Shown piece by piece: positions 8,757 to 17,884 of a stretch of 64,000 nucleotides of DNA (positions are counted from its first letter, which is position 1; each line of letters opens with the position of its first letter). Origin of the DNA: Aquipseudomonas alcaligenes_A. GTDB taxonomy: Bacteria > Pseudomonadota > Gammaproteobacteria > Pseudomonadales > Pseudomonadaceae. The notes beneath the pieces were generated by a model. It saw nothing but the letters and a program-made list of their open reading frames with translations. It made no database searches and was not told the DNA's origin. The translations under genes and the position numbers were made by a program. The stretch is taken from NCBI GenBank assembly GCA_048595745.1, contig CP184361.1; one strand, written 5' to 3'.

Positions 8757-8784
8757 AAAAAAACAGGCCACCCGAGGGTGGCCT
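8757..8784 (-). terminator. Intrinsic terminator of the dcw/lpxC transcript
   Basis: AGGCCACC (8765-8772) pairs with GGTGGCCT (8777-8784) around a four-base loop. On the minus strand it is followed by seven-T tail (A run 8757-8763 on the plus strand). It lies 28 bases past the lpxC stop. Confidence 0.9.
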
Positions 8785-8811
8785 GAATACAACAGAAGGG
8801 AGGGGTATTGC

Positions 8812-9723
8812 TTACACGGCCGCAACCGGGCGCATGTAGGAGATCGGCGCGGTGCTGGCATCGTCGAAGATCACCACTTCCCAAGCATCTTTCTGCTCGA
8901 TCAGGGTGCGCAGCAGACGATTGTTCAGCGCGTGTCCGGACTTGAAGCCCTTGAACTCGCCGATCAGGCTGTTGCCCAGCAGGTAGAGATCGCCGATGGC
9001 GTCGAGGATCTTGTGCTTGACGAATTCGTCCTCGTAACGGAGGCCGTCTTCGTTGAGCACGCGGAACTCGTCCACCACGATGGCGTTATCCACGCTGCCG
9101 CCGAGTGCCAGGTTCTGCGAACGCAGGAACTCGATGTCGCGCATGAACCCGAAGGTGCGCGCGCGGCTCACTTCCTTGACGAAGGAAGTGCTGGAGAAGT
9201 CGACGCTGGCGGTCTGGGTGCGACCACGAAACACCGGATGATCGAAATCGATCTCGAAGCTCACCTTGAAGCCGTCGAAGGGCAGGAAGGTAGCGCGCTT
9301 GTCGCCCTCCTCCACCGTCACTTCGCGCAGCACGCGGATGAACTTCTTCGGCGCTTCCTGCTCTTCCAGGCCAGCCGACTGAATCAGGAATACAAAGGGA
9401 CCGGCACTGCCGTCCATGATCGGGACTTCGGACGCCGACAGCTCGACGTAGGCGTTGTCGATGCCCAGGCCAGCCATGGCCGAAAGCAGGTGCTCGACGG
9501 TGTCCACCTTGACCTCACCATTGACCAGCGTGGTCGACATGGTGGTCTCACCGACATTCTCGGCGCGGGCGGGGATTTCCACGACCGGATCCAGATCGGT
9601 GCGACGGAACACGATACCGGTATCCACCGGAGCCGGCTTGAGGGTCAGGTAAACCTTCTCCCCCGAGTGCAGGCCAACACCAGTGGCTCGGATGATGTTC
9701 TTCAGGGTGCGTTGTCTGATCAT
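8812..9723 (-). CDS. lpxC: UDP-3-O-acyl-N-acetylglucosamine deacetylase LpxC
   Basis: 303 aa. LpxC catalyses the committed, zinc-dependent deacetylation step of lipid A synthesis. Zinc ligands are visible as His78 (VEHLLSA), His237 (VKHKILD) and Asp241; catalytic His264 is in KSGHALNN. All match the P. aeruginosa numbering I recall. It is the last gene of the dcw block, 106 bases downstream of ftsZ, and is followed by a strong terminator. A possible -10 box, TATCAT, lies at 9770-9775 on the minus strand, so it may also have its own promoter. Levels in E. coli are set by FtsH proteolysis of the C-terminus; the AAV-type end (PVAAV) here differs from E. coli. Confidence 0.98.
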   Translation of the reverse strand: MIRQRTLKNIIRATGVGLHSGEKVYLTLKPAPVDTGIVFRRTDLDPVVEIPARAENVGETTMSTTLVNGEVKVDTVEHLLSAMAGLGIDNAYVELSASEVPIMDGSAGPFVFLIQSAGLEEQEAPKKFIRVLREVTVEEGDKRATFLPFDGFKVSFEIDFDHPVFRGRTQTASVDFSSTSFVKEVSRARTFGFMRDIEFLRSQNLALGGSVDNAIVVDEFRVLNEDGLRYEDEFVKHKILDAIGDLYLLGNSLIGEFKGFKSGHALNNRLLRTLIEQKDAWEVVIFDDASTAPISYMRPVAAV

Positions 9724-9829
9724 GGTTTTGGCTGCGCTTGTTGCGAACTGTTTTCAACAATGGGCGGCGATGATAGCAGAACCGCCCTTTGCTGAACACC
9801 AATCACCGATATACTCCTGATAGACAGCA

Positions 9830-11029
9830 TCAATCAGCCTGACGACGCAGGAAGGCCGGGATGTCCAGATAATCCAGGTCATCCTGCGTATTCAGCTTGG
9901 CTGCGGCGGCGCTGCCGGCGAGGCTCTGGCGCTGAACGGTCGGGCGCTCGTAGTCCTTGTAGTTGACGGCCGGTTGCTCGGCAGCACGCGGCGCGGCGCT
10001 GATCGAAGCAGCCGGAGTGGCCACGGCAGCGGTCGCGATGGTGTTGTCGACCACCTTGACCGGCTTCTCGATGCGCGCACCCAGGCCGGTAGCCACCACG
10101 GTCACATGCAGCTCGTCGCGCATGTCCGGATCGATCACCGCGCCGACCTTGACGGTCGCCGCTTCCGAGGCGAAGGCCTCGATGATCTCGCCGACGGCGG
10201 CGTATTCGCCCAGGGACAGATCCAGACCGGCGGTGATGTTGACCAGGATGCCGCGCGCGCCCTGCAGGTTGACGTCTTCCAGCAGCGGGTTGCGGATGGC
10301 CGCCTCGGTGGCCTCGCGGGCGCGGTTCGGGCCGCTGGCGCAGCCGGTGCCCATCATGGCCATGCCCATTTCGCCCATCACGGTCTTCACGTCGGCAAAG
10401 TCGACGTTCATCAGGCCCGGACGCTGCATGATGTCGGAGATACCGCGGACGGCGCCGGACAGCACGTCGTCAGCCTTGGCGAAAGCGGACAGCAGGCTGG
10501 CATCCTTGCCCAGGATGGTCAGCAGCTTCTCGTTGGGGATGGTGATCAGCGAGTCGACGCAATCGGACAGGGCGCGGATGCCCTCGTCGGCGACCTGCAT
10601 GCGCTTGCGCCCTTCGAACGGGAACGGACGGGTCACCACGGCAACGGTGAGGATGCCCATCTCTTTCGCCACTTCGGCGATGATCGGTGCCGCACCGGTA
10701 CCGGTGCCGCCACCCATGCCGGTGGTGATGAAGACCATGTCGGCACCATTGAGTACCTCGGCGATACGCTCGCGGTCTTCCATGGCAGCCTGACGGCCGA
10801 TTTCCGGATTGGTACCGGCACCCAGGCCCTTGGTCACGCCCGGGCCGAGTTGCAGCACGGTACGCGCACCGACGTTCTTCAACGCCTGGGCATCGGTGTT
10901 GGCGCAGATGAATTCGACGCCCTCGATGTTGTTCTTGATCATGTGATTGACGGCGTTACCACCACCGCCACCCACGCCGATGACTTTGATAACTGCGCTT
11001 TGCGGAACGTTATCTACGAGCTCGAACAT
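9830..11029 (-). CDS. ftsZ: Cell division GTPase FtsZ
   Basis: 399 aa. Tubulin homologue that forms the Z ring. The GTPase signature GGGTGTG is at residues 106-112, the T7 synergy loop is NVDFADVK, and the variable linker (about 320-380) leads to the conserved C-terminal peptide DYLDIPAFLRRQAD, the docking site for FtsA and ZipA. The start has a strong AAGGAG ribosome site. It follows ftsA by 52 bases. Confidence 0.99.
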   Translation of the reverse strand: MFELVDNVPQSAVIKVIGVGGGGGNAVNHMIKNNIEGVEFICANTDAQALKNVGARTVLQLGPGVTKGLGAGTNPEIGRQAAMEDRERIAEVLNGADMVFITTGMGGGTGTGAAPIIAEVAKEMGILTVAVVTRPFPFEGRKRMQVADEGIRALSDCVDSLITIPNEKLLTILGKDASLLSAFAKADDVLSGAVRGISDIMQRPGLMNVDFADVKTVMGEMGMAMMGTGCASGPNRAREATEAAIRNPLLEDVNLQGARGILVNITAGLDLSLGEYAAVGEIIEAFASEAATVKVGAVIDPDMRDELHVTVVATGLGARIEKPVKVVDNTIATAAVATPAASISAAPRAAEQPAVNYKDYERPTVQRQSLAGSAAAAKLNTQDDLDYLDIPAFLRRQAD

Positions 11030-11081
11030 TTCCCCTCTCCTTCTTTTTTAATTATCGCCTACAGCTACCGCGGGTTTCACA

Positions 11082-12326
11082 TCAGAAATTGCCCTGGACC
11101 CAGCGTTTAAGCCGTTCCAGTACCGGTGTTTTGGGCTCATCGCCATACTGAATCCCAGGCGCGTGGAAACCGTCGGACTGTTTCCGCAGCCCGTACATCA
11201 GCAGGCCCACGCCTGTGGAATAGATTGGATTACGCACGACGTCGGTCAGTCCTTTGACGCTGTGGGGTACGCCCAAACGCACCGGCATGTGAAAGATCTC
11301 TTCGGCCAGTTCGACGGCGCCTTCCATCTTGGCGGTGCCGCCGGTGAGGACGATCCCTGCCGGAATCATGTCCTCGTAGCCACTGCGCCGCAGCTCGGCC
11401 TGAATCAGCGTGAAGAGCTCGTCGTAACGAGGCTCGACTACCTCGGCCAGAGCCTGACGGGACAGTTCCCGCGGTGGCCGGTCACCCACGCTGGGCACCT
11501 TGATGGTTTCCCCCGGACCGGCCAGTTTGGCTAGGGCGCAAGCATACCGAATCTTGATTTCCTCGGCATACTGGGTCGGGGTACGTAATGCCATTGCAAT
11601 ATCATTTGTGACCTGGTCGCCAGCAATCGGGATCACCGCGGTGTGACGGATCGCACCATCGGCGAAAATCGCGATGTCGGTGGTACCGCCCCCGATGTCC
11701 ACCAGGCACACGCCCAGCTCCTTCTCGTCCTCGGTCAGCACCGAGTAGGCGGAAGCCAGCTGCTCCAGAATGATGTCGTCCACTTCCAGGCCGCAGCGAC
11801 GCACGCACTTCTCGACGTTCTGCGCGGCATTGGTGGCGCAGGTGACCACATGCACCTTGGCCTCCAGACGCACGCCGGACATGCCCAGCGGCTCGCGCAC
11901 ACCTTCCTGGTTATCGATCACGTAGTCCTGCGCCAGGGTGTGCAGCACGCGCTGGTCAGCCGGGATGGCCACGGCCTGGGCGGCGTCGAGCACGCGCTCG
12001 AGGTCGGCCGGGCTGACTTCACGGTCGCGGATAGCGACGATGCCATGGCTGTTGAGGCTGCGGATGTGGTTGCCGGCGATGCCGACGAAGGCCGAGTGGA
12101 TGCGGCAACCGGCCATCAGTTGCGCCTCTTCGATGGCGCGCTGGATCGACTGCACGGTGGACTCGATGTTCACCACCACGCCCTTCTTCAGGCCGCGCGA
12201 CGGGCTGGTGCCGATCCCGACGATATCCAGCTCGCCATCGGCCGTCACCTCGCCCACCAGCGCCACCACCTTGGAGGTGCCGATATCCAGGCCGACGATC
12301 ATCTTGCCGCTCTGCACGCTTGCCAT
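11082..12326 (-). CDS. ftsA: Cell division protein FtsA
   Basis: 414 aa actin-fold ATPase that tethers FtsZ to the membrane. Phosphate-1 motif GLDIGTSKV is near residue 12, phosphate-2 LVDIGGGTTDIAIF and adenosine motif GIVLTGGTAKMEG are present, and a C-terminal amphipathic helix LERLKRWVQGNF is the membrane-targeting sequence. ATG 12326 gives the typical MASVQSGKMIVGLDIG N-terminus. The gene is 22 bases downstream of ftsQ. Confidence 0.98.
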   Translation of the reverse strand: MASVQSGKMIVGLDIGTSKVVALVGEVTADGELDIVGIGTSPSRGLKKGVVVNIESTVQSIQRAIEEAQLMAGCRIHSAFVGIAGNHIRSLNSHGIVAIRDREVSPADLERVLDAAQAVAIPADQRVLHTLAQDYVIDNQEGVREPLGMSGVRLEAKVHVVTCATNAAQNVEKCVRRCGLEVDDIILEQLASAYSVLTEDEKELGVCLVDIGGGTTDIAIFADGAIRHTAVIPIAGDQVTNDIAMALRTPTQYAEEIKIRYACALAKLAGPGETIKVPSVGDRPPRELSRQALAEVVEPRYDELFTLIQAELRRSGYEDMIPAGIVLTGGTAKMEGAVELAEEIFHMPVRLGVPHSVKGLTDVVRNPIYSTGVGLLMYGLRKQSDGFHAPGIQYGDEPKTPVLERLKRWVQGNF

Positions 12327-12348
12327 GATCTCTACTGTTCTCCTCGAT

Positions 12349-13224
12349 TCACTGGGCGCCAGCCGTTTCGGCCGGAACCACTGGCGCCACCGGCTCGCGC
12401 CAGGCCACGGCAAGGCCGTTGGCATAGCGCAGGTCGACACGCGCGATATTCGCGATCTGCTGCTTGAGCACCTTGTCGTGGATGCTGGCGAACCGGCGCA
12501 TCTTGTCGACCAGGTGATCACGACCCAGGAGGATGTCCACGCCCTGGGCGGTACTGATGAACCAGCTGCCGTGCTCGCGCAGCTCCAGGCTGCTGATGGT
12601 GAAGCCCAGCGGCCGCAGCAGCTGGCTGAGCACCTGGTACTGCTGCATCACCTGCTGCTGGGCGCGTTGCGGCCCGGACAGCAGCGGCAGGTGTTCGTAG
12701 TTGGCCGCCTCGCGCGGGGCGAAGGCACGGCCCTGATTGTTGAGCAGCGCCTCGCTGCCCCAGCGGGCCACCGGCAGCTGCTCTTCCAGGGTGATCGACA
12801 CCTGGTCCGGCCACACCCGGCGCACTTCGGCATGGGCGATCCAGGGCATCTGCTCCAGCTCGGCACGCATGCCGGCCAGGTCGATGGTGAAGAAACTGGC
12901 CGCGGTGTACGGCGCGATACGCTCCTGCACCGCCTGCTGGCTGATGTAGCTCAGCTCGCCCTGCACGCTGACCCGGGCAATCGGCCGGTCGGCATAGGGC
13001 AGCAGACGCTGGGCGCCCTCATAGGTCCCCAGACCCAGCGCCACCAGCAGCAACGGCCAGCCGAGGCGCTTGAAACCACGCCCAAGGCCACCAAAATCCG
13101 GCTTCGGCAGGCGCGCGGCCAGCGGTTCCTTGGCCACCATCCGGCTGGCACCACGCGCAGCGATAGGCTGGCGCCGGCTGGCGCCTCCTATCGGCTGCGA
13201 GTGGTGACGGAGGGTGGCGACCAT
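12349..13224 (-). CDS. ftsQ: Cell division protein FtsQ
   Basis: 291 aa bitopic divisome protein. A basic cytoplasmic tail (1-54) precedes one transmembrane segment (about 55-72), then a POTRA domain (about 81-150: IARVSVQGELSYISQQAVQE) and the FtsQ beta domain. It bridges FtsB/FtsL to early division proteins. It begins three bases after the ddlB stop. Confidence 0.96.
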   Translation of the reverse strand: MVATLRHHSQPIGGASRRQPIAARGASRMVAKEPLAARLPKPDFGGLGRGFKRLGWPLLLVALGLGTYEGAQRLLPYADRPIARVSVQGELSYISQQAVQERIAPYTAASFFTIDLAGMRAELEQMPWIAHAEVRRVWPDQVSITLEEQLPVARWGSEALLNNQGRAFAPREAANYEHLPLLSGPQRAQQQVMQQYQVLSQLLRPLGFTISSLELREHGSWFISTAQGVDILLGRDHLVDKMRRFASIHDKVLKQQIANIARVDLRYANGLAVAWREPVAPVVPAETAGAQ

Positions 13225-13227
13225 GGC

Positions 13228-14169
13228 TTAACCCCTCGCCTCGACGCTGTCGGCCAGGATCGCCAGCACCAGCTGCTGGAAGTCCAGACCGGCGGCACGC
13301 GCGGCCATCGGTACCAGGCTGTGATCGGTCATGCCCGGCACGGTGTTGACTTCCAGCAGCCAGAACTGGCCATTGGCATCCTGCATCACATCGGCGCGGG
13401 CCCAGCCCTGAGTGCCCACGGCCTCACAGGCGCGCGCGGTCAGCGCCTTGAGCTCCGCCTCCTTGTCGGTCGACAGGCCACAGGGGATGCGGTACTGGGT
13501 GTCATTGGCCAGGTACTTGGCGTCGTAGTCATAGAAGCTGTGCGGGGTGCCCAGGCCGATCGGCGGCAGCACCTGACCGCGCAGCATGGCCACGGTGAAC
13601 TCGGGGCCGGCAATCCACTGCTCGACCAGTACCTGCGAGTCGTACTGGCTGGCGTCCTTCCAGGCGGCGATCAGCGCGTCGACATCGGCGACCTTGGCCA
13701 TACCGATGCTGGAACCTTCATGGGCCGGCTTGACGATCAGCGGGAAGCCCAGCTCGGCGGCGGCCGCGCGACAGTCCGCCTCGCTGGCCAGCACCGCGTG
13801 GTTGGGCGTCGGCAGGCCCAGGCTCAGCCACACGCGCTTGGTGCGCAGCTTGTCCATGGCCAGGGCCGAGGCGAGGATGCCGCTGCCGGTGTAGGGGATG
13901 CCGGCGCATTCCAGCAGGCCCTGCATGGAACCGTCCTCGCCGCCGCGACCATGCAGCACGATAAAGGCGCGATCGATCTTCTCGGCCGCCAGGCGCTGCA
14001 GGAAGTCGTCACCGACGTCGATGCCGAAGGCATCCACGCCGGCGCTCTGCAGCGCTTCCAGCACGGCGGCACCGGACTTCAGCGATACCGCGCGCTCGGC
14101 GCTCTTGCCGCCGAACAGCACGGCGACGCGGCCGAAGGCCTTGGGATCGAGGGTGGAATGCAGGCTCAT
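13228..14169 (-). CDS. ddlB: D-alanine--D-alanine ligase
   Basis: 313 aa ATP-grasp enzyme that makes the D-Ala-D-Ala terminus of peptidoglycan precursors. Visible are VLFGGKSAERAVSLKSG at the N-terminus, HGRGGEDGSMQGLLE, the ATP-grasp KPAHEGSSIGM, and the C-terminal LLEVNTVPGMTDHSL motif. It overlaps murC by four bases (ATGA) and sits in its usual place between murC and ftsQ. Confidence 0.97.
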   Translation of the reverse strand: MSLHSTLDPKAFGRVAVLFGGKSAERAVSLKSGAAVLEALQSAGVDAFGIDVGDDFLQRLAAEKIDRAFIVLHGRGGEDGSMQGLLECAGIPYTGSGILASALAMDKLRTKRVWLSLGLPTPNHAVLASEADCRAAAAELGFPLIVKPAHEGSSIGMAKVADVDALIAAWKDASQYDSQVLVEQWIAGPEFTVAMLRGQVLPPIGLGTPHSFYDYDAKYLANDTQYRIPCGLSTDKEAELKALTARACEAVGTQGWARADVMQDANGQFWLLEVNTVPGMTDHSLVPMAARAAGLDFQQLVLAILADSVEARG

Positions 14170-15608
14170 TTCGCGTCACCTTGGAACAGCGGGTGCTTGA
14201 TCAGTTGCGGGGCCACGCCACCGATATCGCCGGCGCCCTGGCACAGCAGGATGTCGCCGGCACGCAGCAGCGGCTTGATGATGGGGGCGAGATCGACACC
14301 CCGCTCGACGTAGATCGGGTCGAGTTGGCCGCGCTGGCGGATGCTGTGGCACAGGTGACGGCTGTCGGCACCGGGAATGGGTTCCTCGCCGGCCGGGTAG
14401 ACCTCCATCAGCAGCAGCACGTTGGCATCGCCCAGCACCTGCACGAAGTCCTCGTAGAGGTCGCGGGTACGGCTGTAGCGGTGCGGCTGGTACAGAATCA
14501 CCAGGCGGCGCTCGGCCCAGCCGCCGCGCACGGCCTTGATTACCGCGGCGACTTCACGCGGGTGATGGCCGTAATCGTCGACCAGCATCACGCTGCCACC
14601 CTCGACCGGCAACTCGCCGTACACCTGGAAGCGCCGGCCGACGCCCTGAAAGCCCGACAGGCCCTGGACGATGGCGGCATCCTCGATGCCTTCATCGGTG
14701 GCGATGGCGATGGTCGCCAGCGCGTTCAATACATTGTGATTGCCTGGCATGTTCACCGACACGTCCAGCGGCGCGCGATCACGGCGCAGCGCGGTGAAGT
14801 AGGTGCGCATGCCTTCCTGACGCACATTGATGGCACGTACGTCGGCATCTTCCGAGAAGCCGTAGGTCACGGTCGGACGGGCCACCTGCGGCAGCAGTTC
14901 GCGCACCACCGGGTCGTCCACGCAGAGCACGGCCAGGCCGTAGAACGGCAGGTTGTGCAGAAATTCGACGAAGGTCTTCTTCAGTACATTGAAGTCGCCG
15001 CCGTAGGTGCTCATGTGGTCGGCGTCGATATTGGTGACCACCGAAACCATCGGCTGCAGGTGCAGGAAGCTGGCGTCGCTCTCGTCCGCCTCGGCGATCA
15101 GGTAGCGGCTGCTGCCCAGCTGGGCATTGGTGCCGGCAGCGTTCAGACGGCCGCCGATGACGAAGGTCGGGTCCAGGCCGCCGGCGGCGAATACCGACGC
15201 CAGCAGGCTGGTGGTGGTGGTCTTGCCGTGAGTGCCGGCCACGGCCACGCCATGGCGGTAGCGCATCAGCTCGGCGAGCATCTCGGCGCGCGGCACCACC
15301 GGGATGCGGCGCTCCAGGGCGGTGGCCACTTCCGGGTTGGCGGTGTTGATGGCGCTGGACACCACCAGCACGTCGGCCTGCTCGGCATTTTCGGCACGGT
15401 GGCCGATGAACACGGTGGCGCCGAAGCTTTCCAGGCGCTCGGTCACGGCCGAAGCCTTGAGGTCCGAGCCGGACACTTCGTAGCCCAGGTTCAGCAGCAC
15501 CTCGGCGATGCCGCACATGCCGGCACCGCCGATACCCACAAAGTGGATGCGGCGGATGCGGCGCATGCGGCGGATTTCCGAACGGGCAGCGGCGGGAGAC
15601 TTAGCCAC
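14166..15608 (-). CDS. murC: UDP-N-acetylmuramate--L-alanine ligase MurC
   Basis: 480 aa Mur ligase adding L-Ala to UDP-MurNAc. The N-terminal Rossmann motif HFVGIGGAGMCGIAEVL starts at residue 22, the ATP P-loop AGTHGKTTTT is at 124-133, and ADESDASFLHL and DDYGHHP follow. The first 20 residues include an odd Arg-rich micro-repeat, RRMRRIRRI. It overlaps murG by eight bases. Confidence 0.98.
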   Translation of the reverse strand: MAKSPAAARSEIRRMRRIRRIHFVGIGGAGMCGIAEVLLNLGYEVSGSDLKASAVTERLESFGATVFIGHRAENAEQADVLVVSSAINTANPEVATALERRIPVVPRAEMLAELMRYRHGVAVAGTHGKTTTTSLLASVFAAGGLDPTFVIGGRLNAAGTNAQLGSSRYLIAEADESDASFLHLQPMVSVVTNIDADHMSTYGGDFNVLKKTFVEFLHNLPFYGLAVLCVDDPVVRELLPQVARPTVTYGFSEDADVRAINVRQEGMRTYFTALRRDRAPLDVSVNMPGNHNVLNALATIAIATDEGIEDAAIVQGLSGFQGVGRRFQVYGELPVEGGSVMLVDDYGHHPREVAAVIKAVRGGWAERRLVILYQPHRYSRTRDLYEDFVQVLGDANVLLLMEVYPAGEEPIPGADSRHLCHSIRQRGQLDPIYVERGVDLAPIIKPLLRAGDILLCQGAGDIGGVAPQLIKHPLFQGDAK

Positions 15609-16671
15609 GGGCCACCTCCAGGCAGATATCGACTACCACGCGGGTGGCGTCCGGTTTGGCCAGGGTGCGCGCGGTGCGGCCCATGGTCTTGAGTTTTTCA
15701 GGGTGCATCAGAACCTCGGTCAGCTGCGCGGCGAGCTTGTCCGCGTCAGTGGCATGTTGCGGCAGAAGGACGGCGGCGCCCTCCTTGGCCAGATAGTCGG
15801 CATTGCGGGTCTGGTGGTCGTCGATCGCGTGCGGCAGCGGCACCAGGAAGGACGGCAGGCCGGCGGCGGCCAGCTCGCTGACGGTCAGCGCACCGGCACG
15901 GCAGATCACCAGGTCGGCCCAGGCGTAGGCGCCGGCCATGTCCTTGATAAAGGGCGCGACCTCGGCTTCGACCGCGACTTCGCGATAACGCTCCGCGGTG
16001 ATGGCGTCATGTTGCTTGCCCGCCTGGTGGAACACCTTTGGACGCAAGTCGGCCGGCAGCTTGGCCAGCGCGGCGGGAATCAGCTTGTTCAGCGGCTCGG
16101 CGCCCAGGCTGCCGCCCAGCACCAGCAGGCGCGGCTTACGGCCCTTGAGGGTGTCGCGCGGCGTTTCCAGGAACAGCTCCTCACGCACCGGGTTGCCGGT
16201 GGTGCGCAGCTTGGTGGTCTTGCCGAAGGTGTTCGGGAAAGCCTCGCACACACGCTTGGCGAACGGCGCCAGGCTGCGGTTGGCGGTACCGGCCACGGCG
16301 TTCTGCTCGTGAATCACCAACGGCGCGCCATTCAGCCGTGCGGCCAGGCCGCCGGGGCCGGTGACGTAGCCGCCCATGCCGAGCACGCAGACCGGCTGCA
16401 GCTCGCGCATCACTCGGCGCGCCTGGAACAGGGCACGAACCAGCTGGAACGGCGCCTTGAGCAGCGACAGCTTGCCTTTGCCGCGCAGGCCGGAGACCTG
16501 GATCAGGTGCAGCGGCAGCCCGGCGGCCGGCACCAGCTCGTTCTCGATACCGCGCGGGGTGCCCAGCCAGTGCACGGCATAGCCGCGCGCCTGGAACTCG
16601 CGGGCGCAGGCCAGCGCCGGGAACACGTGGCCGCCGGTGCCGCCGGCCATGATCAGGACGTTACCGCGCAT
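15601..16671 (-). CDS. murG: MurG glycosyltransferase (lipid II synthesis)
   Basis: 356 aa GT28-family enzyme that transfers GlcNAc from UDP-GlcNAc to lipid I on the cytoplasmic face of the membrane. The glycine-rich GGTGGH motif is at residues 10-15. The second G-rich loop reads LVLGGSLGAEPLN, and CRAGALTVSELAAAGLPS is the UDP-GlcNAc-binding helix. It overlaps ftsW by 11 bases. Confidence 0.98.
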   Translation of the reverse strand: MRGNVLIMAGGTGGHVFPALACAREFQARGYAVHWLGTPRGIENELVPAAGLPLHLIQVSGLRGKGKLSLLKAPFQLVRALFQARRVMRELQPVCVLGMGGYVTGPGGLAARLNGAPLVIHEQNAVAGTANRSLAPFAKRVCEAFPNTFGKTTKLRTTGNPVREELFLETPRDTLKGRKPRLLVLGGSLGAEPLNKLIPAALAKLPADLRPKVFHQAGKQHDAITAERYREVAVEAEVAPFIKDMAGAYAWADLVICRAGALTVSELAAAGLPSFLVPLPHAIDDHQTRNADYLAKEGAAVLLPQHATDADKLAAQLTEVLMHPEKLKTMGRTARTLAKPDATRVVVDICLEVARG

Positions 16672-17884
16672 GCTTGACCTCCTCGGTGTCGAAGAAGTCC
16701 GACTCGCTGAATTCGATGTCCTCGCTGCCCAGCGACGTACGCCGCTCCCACTCGATGCGCAGGAGCATGGCCAGGCTGACGCAGCAGATGATCAGGGAGC
16801 TGCCACCGTAGCTGAGGAACGGCAGGGTCAGACCCTTGGTCGGCAGCAGGCCAACGTTCACGCCAATGTTGATCAGCACCTGGCCGATCCACTGGATGGC
16901 GATGCCATAGGCCACGTAGGCGGCGAAGAACTGCTTGGCCTTCTCGGCCCACAGGCCGATGTACAGGGCGCGCACGGCGACAAAGACGAACAGGCCGACG
17001 GTGATCAGCGCGCCAACCATGCCCAGCTCCTCGGCCAGCACGGCGAAGACGAAGTCGGTGTGAGCCTCGGGCAGGTAGAACTGCTTCTGGATGCTGTTGC
17101 CCAGGCCGACACCCAGCCACTCGCCGCGGCCGAAGGCGATCAGCGCCTGACTCAGCTGGTAGCCGGCACCGTACTGATCGGCCCAGGGGTCGACGAAGTT
17201 GGTCAGGCGCTCCAGGCGGTAGGCCTGGCTGGTCATGACGACGGCGCCGAGCACCAGCACGCAGGCGGCCAGCGGAATGAAGCGCACCAGGTTGATGCCG
17301 CCAAGGAAGAGCATGGCAATGCAGGAGCCGACCAGTACCACGGTGGCGCCGAAATCCGGCTCGGCCAGCAGCAGCACGGCCATCGGGCCAAGCACCAGCA
17401 TCGGCTTGAGGAAGCCGGAGAGCTTTTCGCGCACTTCGTCCTGGCGCCGCACCAGGTAACCGGCGATGAACACCACGGTGAACAGCTTGGCCAGCTCGGA
17501 CGGCTGCAGGTTGAACAGGCCGAAGCCGATCCAGCGCTTGGCGCCGTTGACCTCGCGACCGATGCCGGGGATCAGCACCAGCACCAGCAGGGCGAAGGCG
17601 ATCAGCAGCAGGCTGGCGCCGTAGCGCTGCCAGAACGCCATGGGAATCAGCAGGGTGACCACGGCGGCGCTGATGCCGATGGCCAGGTAAATCAGGTGGC
17701 GGATCATGTGGTACAGCGGATTACCCGACAGTGCCGCGGCGACTTCCGAGCTGGCCGAGGTGATCATCACCAGGCCCAGGCCGAGCAGGGCCAGGCAACC
17801 GGCCAGCAGCGGGAAGTCGAGGTCGATACCGCGGCGGGTGCGCAGCGGCGACGGAGCGGCGAACAGACGGGCAAGCAGGGTCAT
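16661..17884 (-). CDS. ftsW: Peptidoglycan glycosyltransferase FtsW (SEDS family)
   Basis: 407 aa polytopic membrane protein with about ten transmembrane segments. It polymerises lipid II at the septum together with FtsI. SEDS signatures are visible: KRWIGFGLFNLQPSELAKL, AEPDFGATVVL and the C-terminal LPTKGLTLPFLSYGGSS. It overlaps murD by four bases (ATGA). The C-terminal tail is acidic and cytoplasmic. Confidence 0.97.
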   Translation of the reverse strand: MTLLARLFAAPSPLRTRRGIDLDFPLLAGCLALLGLGLVMITSASSEVAAALSGNPLYHMIRHLIYLAIGISAAVVTLLIPMAFWQRYGASLLLIAFALLVLVLIPGIGREVNGAKRWIGFGLFNLQPSELAKLFTVVFIAGYLVRRQDEVREKLSGFLKPMLVLGPMAVLLLAEPDFGATVVLVGSCIAMLFLGGINLVRFIPLAACVLVLGAVVMTSQAYRLERLTNFVDPWADQYGAGYQLSQALIAFGRGEWLGVGLGNSIQKQFYLPEAHTDFVFAVLAEELGMVGALITVGLFVFVAVRALYIGLWAEKAKQFFAAYVAYGIAIQWIGQVLINIGVNVGLLPTKGLTLPFLSYGGSSLIICCVSLAMLLRIEWERRTSLGSEDIEFSESDFFDTEEVKHAR

